Part shown: piece by piece, positions 55,111 to 64,000 of the stretch
Layout of the letters: each line of letters begins with the position of its first letter
Numbering within the stretch: position 1 is the first letter of the stretch
Assembly: GCF_945859705.1 (NCBI RefSeq)
Contig: NC_079135.1
Coordinates: 106,914,288-106,978,287, forward strand
Direction of reading: 5' to 3'
Origin: Episyrphus balteatus
Taxonomy: Eukaryota; Arthropoda; Insecta; Diptera; Syrphidae
DNA: 64,000 nucleotides
Program-made: the position numbers and the translations under genes
The notes under the pieces: model-generated
What the model saw: the letters and a program-made list of their open reading frames with translations, nothing else
Told to the model about the DNA's origin: nothing
Databases searched by the model: none

Positions 55111-57651
55111 TAAATTGACTGTATTTTTCTCGATTGTATTTTTCTTTAGAAGAGACCAAACTATTTAGGCCTGTACCCCTGTTCTGTTACTTTATCACTT
55201 GCGATAAACATTTTTGAATGTCTATAATTTTTTTTGGATCGTTTAAAATTCGCAAAGCATATGCAATTTTTCCAGAATTCACGTAAGAACTTACAAGTTA
55301 CAAGGCAATTCAAAATTCTCATAATTTTGATTTCAGCTTGACACTGAGTTACACATTAAAGTAACTTTATTTTAGTTAAGTTTATAGTAAAACTTTGGTT
55401 TTTATATGATTTAATTTTCATTTGATATTATCCATAAAATTTGTCCTATATAAATTTACCTCAGTGAATTCTGAATCTAATAAAAAAAGGAAAGACCTCT
55501 TAATTTTATACGTAAGTTCTTTTGAGTAGGTTTAATATTAAATCAACTTAATCATGCATTTTTATTCGATGCTGAATGAATGTTCATTCAAAGTTGGCAA
55601 AGGTAGATATATATACTCGTAAATATACCTATTTTCCATCGAATATTCTATAAAGCTTCCGGATTTTGCCACAGCAGTATAAAAAATGAAATAAATTTTC
55701 GTAATTTTGTTTAGATAGGATCTATAGCTGGGATTATCCTTTTATAATCATGTTTCTGCACTATAGAAAAGTCTTTTTTTCGTCTTCGTTTTTCTTTCAC
55801 AATTATTATGTTATCTTATCCTTGTTCATTTTTGACGTGATTTTGGAGCTTTATACGTATAAGTGTGTCAGACATAAAACACAGGAAAGAAAAATATATT
55901 TTAATGCAACAACGATGATATTAAGAAAATTAAGTTTATTTAAAATAATTGAATAATTAATTGCGCACCTTATAGTACCTATTTAATTGATGTATGCGGT
56001 ACTAATGGCATTCAAAAACACACAAATAAGTCATACTTACTGAAGAAGGATTTAAGTAGGTAATTTATCAAAAGAAGAATTTTATTAATGGATTCAATAT
56101 TGCTAACTTTACTTTTAATGCACTATGCAGCTCTTTATAATTCCTTTTATCTTATTTTTTATTTTTATGGTTAGAAAAAAATTAATTCTCCACAAAAAAG
56201 ACAACTTTTTCATAATTCCAAAAGAAACATCTAAATGTTGCGCATACGCCCGAGTTGCCGAAATATCTTAAATACGCATACCCGCGTAATTCCAATTTTG
56301 TTTTACTATTTTAAAAAACTCTTCAAAGACGTGTGTTTACTGAAACTTTAATTGAAACATAAAATAAAACGCACCAATTAATACAAATTTAACATATTTT
56401 TGTGTCATTTTTTACTAAGGAGCTAAGGAAGCTCAAAATATTAACTTCTCCATATAAATAATCTCCCAAAAAAATTTGCAAATGAGTAGTATGAATTAAT
56501 TCCTTAAGTCACTCAATTTTTGGAAGGAAAAAATACCATGATCTTAAATTTCTTTTTTGCATATTTTGTGCGACTTTGTACATAATTGAATAATTTTGTT
56601 TAAAAAGACCCAAAACAGTAGATTTTGAAATTTCATATTTTATCCAAATTTAGCCGTATTCAATTTTTGTGACAATTTTAATGAAAAAATAAATTTCCTT
56701 GTTTTCTCCGTTACATGTCCAATATCCATAAATACTCAAAGGATAAAAATGGACTATTTAATAGAAACATTAAAAATGTCGATTTTTTCTTTTTTTTGAA
56801 TAGTTTTTCTTAAGTTTTTTTTGCAATATTTGAATTTTAAAATATTTTAAAAGGATGCATATCTATAGGAAATTTAATTTACTACAAAAAATTACTTAAT
56901 AAAAATTTTCAAATTCGGCTTGCATTTCAAGTTATAGACAAAAACTCAAAAAGTAGTAAAAAGAGTCGAAAATTTTGATCGTTACAAAAATGGTCATAGC
57001 ATTGTAACAAAAAGATTTTATGACATAGGTATTTTCCCTATATTCTTTCCACATGGAATTACTCACGTCTATAATTTTTCGGAATTTTGTGCTTTCGGAA
57101 TTCTGGGTTTTTCGGGATTCTCGGTTTTCGGGATTTTGGGCTTTCGTTATTCTAGATTTTTAAACTGCTTCTGCAAAATCGAATGCAAGAATGGACAACC
57201 TTCTATAAGCTTTAGTACATTTTTTGAGTTACTTTGGAGAAATACGGAGATAAAAAAAAAATATTTTGAAAAACACGAGCGCCATATTTTCGTTATCCGA
57301 GTATTTTGAGGAAAAAAAAACGAACTTTAATCTTAACTTTCATCCGTTTTTGAAAAAATTACAATACCTCGAATATGATGTTATGATGTCTAAAGAACAA
57401 TTGTCTGCACTTATGACACATATCTGTAATGCTATTAACAACGGAAATAAATGCTGAAGAAAGCTTCTCCAACTCGGGTACCTATTTCTTCAAAAAAAAA
57501 AAGAAAAAAATATAATGAAATAAATCCCCTATTCTTGTGATTTATTTTCCCATTAAAAAAAATTCGCTTACTCTGAACTCATTGCGGCGAGTTATTCATT
57601 TCGTCCAAGAAATATCAATATTTGCTCTAATTAACATGGATATTCGGACCC
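55111..57651. other. AT-rich intergenic stretch
   Basis: I see no gene, tRNA or clear mobile element here. A frame at 57266-57457 has no recognisable domain. The one structured patch is the short TTCGG minisatellite at 57075-57155. Confidence 0.45.
57075..57155 (+). repeat. Degenerate ~16-bp minisatellite
   Basis: About five copies of TTTTCGGGATTCTGGG with changes (TTTCGGAATTCTGGGT, TTTTCGGGATTCTCGG, TTTTCGGGATTTTGGG). Confidence 0.7.
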
Positions 57652-57655
57652 TTAG

Positions 57656-57898
57656 CCCTCTGTAGGCACACCTCTTTTTTGCGAATTTGGTTTATAATTT
57701 TTCATGTCGCCAGAACTTTTTTCGGTGTCACTATTTTATAGAGAATCATATATGAAATTGATGTAGAATATTCCGAGGAATTTGAATATTGTATTCACAA
57801 TTAAAAAAAAAATGTATTTTCACCCTTATAAAGACACTTTTTTGTGACCACTTGTAATTTTTGCCCTGCCAAATTCGCACCCGTGTGCCGACAGAGGG
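57656..57898. mobile_element. 243-bp piggyBac-like MITE
   Basis: Ends CCCTCTGTAGGCACAC / GTGTGCCGACAGAGGG, flanked by TTAG (57652-57655) and TTAA (57899-57902). The inner GCGAATTTGG / CCAAATTCGC is also mirrored. TTAA targets with CCC...GGG ends are typical of the piggyBac superfamily. Confidence 0.72.
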
Positions 57899-58557
57899 TT
57901 AATTTAGAAATACACATTTTCCTCCATGAAAAATAGTTAAATAAACGAATTCATTAAACCCCCACGTCTTTTAATACGGTATTAGAAAACTCGTATACTA
58001 AAAAACTGGACACAGTAAAATCTGTGAACAACACATGCAAATGTTAAAATTCCTAATTATTAAGTTTCTAAAGTTGTTTATTATACCCATACACACCAGG
58101 ATACAAAATAAAAGGGTTCCACTTTCAACGCTGCTTTCGCGGTGAAATTGCAAAAAGCAAAAAACAAAAAAGCACCGTGCACTTGCATTCGTTTACAGGT
58201 GTGACAGGTAGAAACTTTATACAAGTTCTTCCGCATTTTTAAATAATAAAGAAGTGCGGAGCATTAAAAGGGCTTGCATCCAAACTACTAAACAAAAGTT
58301 ATACTACAAACTATAAACACTACACCACCACCTAATCTCGGCTCCTTAAGACTTATACCTGAATGCAGCAGCACGTACTTGTTTTGTTGAGTTCTCTTCA
58401 TAATGTCCATGTGAATACCAAAACACGGAAGCGTTAGAATGAAAAAAAATGATACAAACAATTCTCATTTTTTGTTGCTTATATTATGGTGTAACCTGTC
58501 TTGAGGCTTTTGTTATTCTGTTTACCCATGGAAGAAGCAAAAGAAGATAGGTATAAG

Positions 58558-58988
58558 CAGCGTTACCACTTGCAGAAAAAAAGTCGAAGTAGATTTGAAG
58601 AAAAAATGGAAGTAGATTGAAAAAAATCGAAGTAGATTGCAAAATATCCTTTTCTTCATCAAAAATCTATATTAAAACAAAAAAATTCTGTAATTAAATT
58701 AGTAAAAACAACTAAAACCAAAAGATTGTATTCCTTCAAACTACATAATTTCGTCATAAATGTATTTTTATACATATTTTATAACAATTTTTAGTCAAAT
58801 ATTTGGTTTTCTGAAAAAAAGAAGTAGATTTGGCTTATATTTTTATAACTTGAAGTAGATTGAAACAGAGATTTTTAAATGAAGTAGATTTCGATATTTT
58901 TGTGATGGTGCGAAGTAGGAAGTAGATTTTAATTTTTTTTGAAAAAAAGAAGTAGATCTACTTCAATTGAAGTAAAGTGGTACCACTG
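58558..58988. mobile_element. 431-bp hAT-like MITE with 8-bp target duplication
   Basis: Ends CAGCGTTACCACTT and AAGTGGTACCACTG (hAT ends are typically CAG...CTG). It is flanked by the exact 8-bp duplication GGTATAAG (58550-58557, 58989-58996). Both ends carry repeated GAAGTAGATT motifs (at least nine), like subterminal hAT transposase sites. No transposase. Confidence 0.9.
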
Positions 58989-58999
58989 GGTATAAGGTG

Positions 59000-60021
59000 C
59001 ATCTAGTCTAGTTATACGTTCCGGCATTTGCATCAGGACAGGAGCGTTATGATTTGCTAAATTTAATCCTAACTAGTGGAAGTAATTTCGAAACAGAAAA
59101 AAGCATAGAAGCACAGAACAAGGGACATTTTAATAATGTAAGTGGGTCTCTGAGTTGCAAGTCTCCTGAAAAATCATCATCATCATCTTCATCATTATCG
59201 TCATTGTTGTCGTTGTCATCGTCATCTTCGTCATCATCCGGGTTTGATGTTTGTATTTCGTTGAAAATTTATTTACTTTGTGATGAGAAGAGACCTAACA
59301 TCCAGAAGATTACTCTAGGCTTTGAGTTGTTTGAGTTGCATTAAGCTCTGAGAATATATAAGGCAAAGAAATCTGTAATAATGAATATGGCTAGAGTTTT
59401 TAAAAAAAGGAGTCTCTCTAACAGTGCGTGGTAGAAATACGTATCAAAAAAACCTACTCTACAGGTACAAGAGGAGTAAGGTACTCTTAAAAGATGAAAG
59501 GGTAAATATAACATGAAAACTGGGTAGGTGGTATATGTTAAAGTTAAAGCAACTACTACTCTACATATTTCGTTTGTTGTTCTTGACTTGAAGGGGTTGT
59601 TTGTATATGGAACTAGAACAATCGAACCGTTGTGATTTATTGCTACCAAACAGACTTTTTGGAATCTCTGTTAGTGGGTTAAGATATTTATGAGTGTTGG
59701 AGAAAGTTCATTAAACTTACATTTCTTTGTTTTATTAAGAGTTCATTGCAATTTAAAAACTTGTGGTTAAATTCTTTGTGACTTTTTTGCAATAGTTGAA
59801 AATAAAATCTTAATATATTATAGGCAGGAAGTAGCTTCTTTAATAGATAAAGGATAACTTTGATTCAAGTTGGCACCCACATCACGAATTTTTCATAAAT
59901 CTGACTATGCAAGAATTTGTTGCTACTTCATTGCTAATTTATTGCCTTATTGCTTCAATATTGATGAATGCATTGTGGAACTGTTTCACAAATAGCAAGT
60001 AAAAACTCAAAAATAAAAAAA
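59000..60021. other. Unique AT-rich stretch with a TCA/TCG microsatellite
   Basis: 59173-59240 is a run of TCATCA / TCGTCG / TTGTCG codon-like repeats that yields a Ser-rich open frame (59054-59344) with no domain. No gene is supported. Confidence 0.5.
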
Positions 60022-60812
60022 AATAAAATGCACGACTGGGGTCGCACGTACTTGCTCTTATGCTTTAAGTTAATATTAAAGTTTTTTATTCAAGAAAATT
60101 AAGAAAATTTAAAATTTAATATTTTCAAGAAATTAAAAAAAATAAAATCTGTTTTTATAATTAATTAAATATCGTTTTAAATGATCTTTCACAAAAAAAA
60201 ACTAAGTATGCCAGTTTACTTCTTGTATAAAAAGGAATTTTTAGAAAAATATTTTCGAAAATCGTTAGAGCCGTTTTTTAAAAAAATATTTTTTATATAT
60301 AAAAATTTTCTAACATTTTTCAAAAAAAAAGTTGGTATGCCATTTTGAAGAAATAATTTATTTACGTATAAAAACGAAATTTAAAAATTTTTCATAAACA
60401 TGTTTTCAAAAAATTGATTTTTCAAAAAAAAATTTTGAAATATTTTTAAAAAATCCAAAAATATGTTTTTTGAAAATTTTAACATTACCTTTACCTAAAC
60501 GCTTTTGTATAAAAATTTTAGTTGAAATCGGGGTATTCTTGAACGAGATATTTATAAATTAGTTTTGGTCGTAAAAAAAATTTCAATTTGTCCTCTAGGG
60601 AATCACCCAAAACTCTTAACTACCAAGTTTGAACAAAATCACTCGAATAGTTTAGGGTGTAGCTCGAGGTACATACAGACAGACGGACAGACAGAATTGC
60701 CGGACCCACTTTTTTGGCATTTTCCATCATCGTAATGTCATGTTAAATTGTTATCTCGAGTTCGATTTTTTTTACGAATCCTTAACTTGCCCTATAGTAC
60801 CTATATCGCAAG
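60022..60812 (+). repeat. Dispersed ~0.8-kb repeat, copy 4
   Basis: Starts AATAAAATGCACGACTGGGG; contains CTAGGGAATCACCCAAAACT, TACCAAGTTTGAACAAAATC, GACAGACGGACAGACAGAAT and TTTTTGGCATTTTCCATCAT; ends ACCTATATCGCAAGGAAAAA. Confidence 0.78.
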
Positions 60813-61119
60813 GAAAAAATAAGTATATTCCTGTGTTGCTAATTTATTTCTCCAATCTGGAATTTGTTGCTCCAACCCTTGCCCCTAAAAATTGGTAAAA
60901 CGGGTGTGAGTGCGAAATTTCCAAAATCTGAGTACCTACCTATGCTGAAATTTGATGCTACTTTGTTGCTAATTTGTTACTCTATTTTGAATTTGTTGCT
61001 CCATAAAATAGACTTCAATAGATGCATTTTTTTCTAGATTTGTAATCAAAAAAATTTTTTCGAAAAACTTAAATTACAAAATTAATATTTTCCATTGCTA
61101 TCCTTTCAGGTTTTATAGT

Positions 61120-61500
61120 AAAAAATACTAGTCATCCCATACAATCGTGTATACAATCCTTTGTAAACTACTAGGCCCATCAACGTGCCAAATTACAAGT
61201 TTCTACGATAACGGGAAGTTCTCCATAATTTTGATGATCTGTTAGTGAGTCAGTTACGGTTTTTGCGATTTTGCGATTTTTGAAGCCCTATATCTCAGAA
61301 ACTACTCATCGTAAGTAGCTGAAATTTTGCGAGTAGCTTGGTTTTTACCAGCTTAACAAATAAAGAAAGTTTGAAATTTCTGGCATCTTTGGAATGGAAG
61401 TTAGAAGGGGGTCGAAAATGGCCTGAGTTGTTTCCTGTAAATAAGGGTGTAGTGCCAAAGTTGCTGGAGAACTTGGCTGGGCACTACCGTGCCCCTTGAT
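61120..61500 (+). other. Unclassified sequence resembling a transposon UTR
   Basis: Contains GTTAGTGAGTCAGTTACGGT, a short tandem TTTTGCGATTTTGCGATTTT and TATATCTCAGAAACTACTCA. The text looks like dispersed-repeat debris, but no second copy lies in this window. Confidence 0.3.
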
Positions 61501-61537
61501 TTCTTGTTATTTATATCAAATAAAGTAACATTAAAAA

Positions 61538-62347
61538 TAAAATGCACGACTGGGTCGCACAAACTTGCTGTTAGAGTTCAAGTTGCTTAAATTTTTAACA
61601 CTTTTTATATAGAAATTTTGAAAATGTAGGCACCTACTATATGGGTACAAAAAAAAAAAAAATAAAAAAAAAAATAAAATTCGTTTTTTAAGAACATAAA
61701 ATCTGAAATCAAATTGCCCTCCAAAACAAGTATGCAGTTTTGCTTGCTTTTTTAGAAAAAAAATTATTTTAAAAATCGTTAGAGCCGTTTTTTAAAAAAA
61801 CAATTTTTTATAAATAATTTTTTGGAAAAAAAGTTTTAAAATAAAATTGTAATGCCATTTTGTAGAAATCTTTTATCAACATCTAAAAACAAAATTTCAA
61901 AAAAATTCAATGTCCCGTTTTCGAAAATTTGATTTTTCAAAAAAAAATTTTCAAAATTTTTTTAAAAATCCAAAAATTATTTTTTTGGAAATTTTATTTT
62001 TGTTTTATATTTAAATTATATAAATGCTTCACAAAAAGTTTCGTTGAAATCGAATAAGTAGTTTCGGAGATAATCGGATTTGAAAATAAAACGGTTCTAT
62101 GGCAGGTACCGTTAATAATGATTTTCCAAAAAAATTTTTCCATTATAAAATAGACCTTGTATTTAAACTAACATTTGAATTCTTAAACAAAATCGTTATA
62201 GCCGTTTTTGAGCAATTTCAACTTTACTAAAATTGGTATATGACAAGTACCGTTATTTTTGGTCCAAAAAAATGATTTCCAAAAACCCCTCTATAGAGTC
62301 GCCAAACATTGCTACATACCAAGTTTGACATTAATCGGTTCATCCCT
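61538..62347 (+). repeat. Dispersed ~0.8-kb repeat, copy 5 (3'-truncated)
   Basis: Starts AATAAAATGCACGACTGGGT; contains AACGGTTCTATGGCAGGTAC and CTACATACCAAGTTTGACAT; stops at TCGGTTCATCCCTTT, before the GACAGACAGA run. Closest in text to copy 1. Confidence 0.75.
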
Positions 62348-64000
62348 TTAAATAATGGTAAAGCAAAATATTGTAGCTGGTTGCGTTGTTTGCGTTATAA
62401 CCTCCTGCTTTATTGGGCGAGGGGATTAAATATGTAGAGCTTCATCACATACCTGTTTTTGACTAACTACAGAGCTAGATATTTTTGGTGTCGAAAAATA
62501 ACATTACGATGACAAAAAATATATGGAACTTGCTTTCCCAAAAACTGAGAAAATAACAAAAAAAAAAAAAAAAAAATTACATAACCTCAAAAATAATGTT
62601 CGTACAGAAAAAAAATAAACATACAACTTTTTAAATAAAGAATTAGCCAGAGGGGCGGTTACCCAAATACTAGGACTTTTAACCCTGTTTTAATAGCCTT
62701 CTTTCACATGCGAAAAAACCAGCCTCCATGTATTTCGTTCCAACGCCTTTTAATTTTTTTTTCGGACATTGTAAAGACTGGTACCAATACAGTGAATGAG
62801 ACTTGTAAGATGAATACAAGTAATAAGTAGTTTAAGTAGTTTTAATTAGTTTTTAAGTAGTTTTAATTAGTTTTTAAGTTTTAAAAAATGATCAGAATCC
62901 AAGTTTTTTTAAGAAATTATTTCTTGGAATAAATAAAACCTTGAAATACTATTTGAATTAAATTAGTTTTAAGGCCGAAAGTCATTAGTATTAAGAAGAA
63001 TGAAGAATAACTTAGAGGGCCCGTATAGGGCCAGTAAGTTAGTTCTAAGTCATTGATAAGTAGGCTAGTTTTTATGAATTTTTGTCTAGCTTTAAGATAG
63101 TTTTAAGTTGAAGAATAATAAAAATGAATAAAAAAAAAAAAAAAATTGTGAATATCTCGCTAAATTTTTAATATTAAAATGTGCTTATCTCAGGCCATGA
63201 CTGGTTTTACTATTTTTTGTTTAAAAAGATTGGAACCATTTTAATGTTAGCCTTCCATTTACTTGTCCAATAGACATTTGATATTTAAGAAATATTTATC
63301 TCAGTCAATTAAAAAGCTAAATAGTGTTTAAAAAGATTTTTCATAAATATTAGGCTGAAAATTGATCAAAATAAAAAATTGTTTTCATTGTTATAACTAT
63401 TGAAAAATAAAAATTTTTATTGCATCAAAAATGTCCGAGTTCACCGAAGACCCCTGCGTACTGCGCCACATCAATCTGAAATAAATTTTATTTTTTCTTA
63501 ATTATGACTTTAGGTTTTATAGGTACAAGGACTTCTTAGAACTTTGTGTAAGAATATTAAAGAATAAAGGTATTTTTAGATCCATGACAAAAACATAGCT
63601 CCATATCCATCCTTCTAACCAACGACCTCAATCATAATCCTTTCAATAAAAACTCCCTTTGAAAATTCTGTATTTTTTGTTAACTTTTTTGACAAAAAAT
63701 GACAATATCAACTAAGTATGACAGCATTCCCTGATCCATATTATAATTTTCGTCCTTCCCAAAACATAATTGGCTTAAATTTTAACGAACCTTCCCCATA
63801 GGCAACATCTTGAGTTTATGATCCCTTTGTACCTTACAATCTGTGTTGTATACCTCTATATAAACATAACCACAAAAACCACTTAACATCCATTTAATCA
63901 AGCAAACTTAGTAACTCTTGTAAAATCACCCTTTAGGTAAACAAAAGAGAAGAAAAACAAAAAAAAGAAAAAGAAATTACAAACAAAAAGATAATAAGTG
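62348..64000. other. AT-rich right end, no gene seen
   Basis: Apart from a two-copy 21-bp tandem (AAGTAGTTTTAATTAGTTTT, 62825-62875) and A-rich runs near 62550, 63130 and 63945-64000, I recognise nothing here. Confidence 0.45.

Noticed and set aside
57266..57457. 63-codon open frame
   Set aside because: No domain, no splice partner, AT-rich background.
59054..59344. Ser-rich 96-codon open frame
   Set aside because: Produced by a TCA/TCG microsatellite; flanks show no domain.

Overview
The window is AT-rich nuclear DNA from an insect, most likely a fly (Diptera). Genes have GT-AG introns and are mostly on the short side. The annexin is closest to Drosophila AnxB10, and the space between exons is packed with small inverted-repeat transposons, Tc1-like and hAT-like debris and a LINE. 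There are no bacterial features and no CRISPR.

Layout. 1-18070 is one huge foldback. An outer array of a 171-bp repeat (1 to ~985, running off the left edge) and a ~0.9-kb single-copy arm lead into an inner array of a 100-bp repeat (~1932-6813). At 6813 the sequence flips and the same parts return in reverse order (100-bp array to ~10185, arm ~10186-11107, 171-bp array ~11108-17720, decayed edge monomers to ~18070). A 417-bp DNA transposon sits just past the centre. 18071-19900 holds small foldback elements.

Five conserved genes follow. TADA1 (SAGA adaptor, +, 19945-23113) is convergent with TIPRL/TIP41-like (-, 23277-26911). FAHD2-like hydrolase (-, 28624-34649) is divergent from ECH1-like dienoyl-CoA isomerase (+, 35914-40054), which is convergent with AnxB10-like annexin (-, 41667-45714). 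All five were rebuilt from exons that agree in reading frame across every splice junction. Their long introns are filled with nested transposons: FAHD intron 1 and ECH1 intron 1 each contain a multi-kb inverted-repeat element with other elements inside it.

About 0.2 kb upstream of the annexin start lies a complete Jockey-group LINE (45933-51541, -). Both reading frames are open, it has an (ATTC)n tail and it is flanked by a target duplication. From 51.6 kb to the right edge I see no convincing host gene. This stretch holds a tRNA-like-containing nested repeat (52.3-54.2 kb), three copies of an ~0.8-kb dispersed repeat, a piggyBac-like MITE, a hAT-like MITE with a clear 8-bp target duplication, and unique AT-rich DNA.

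Functionally the genes are housekeeping: chromatin co-activation (TADA1), TOR/PP2A-family phosphatase signalling (TIPRL), mitochondrial/peroxisomal metabolism (FAHD2, ECH1) and Ca2+-dependent membrane binding (annexin). They do not form one pathway. The unusual content is structural: the foldback made of two different satellite-like arrays, and the layered transposons in the introns.
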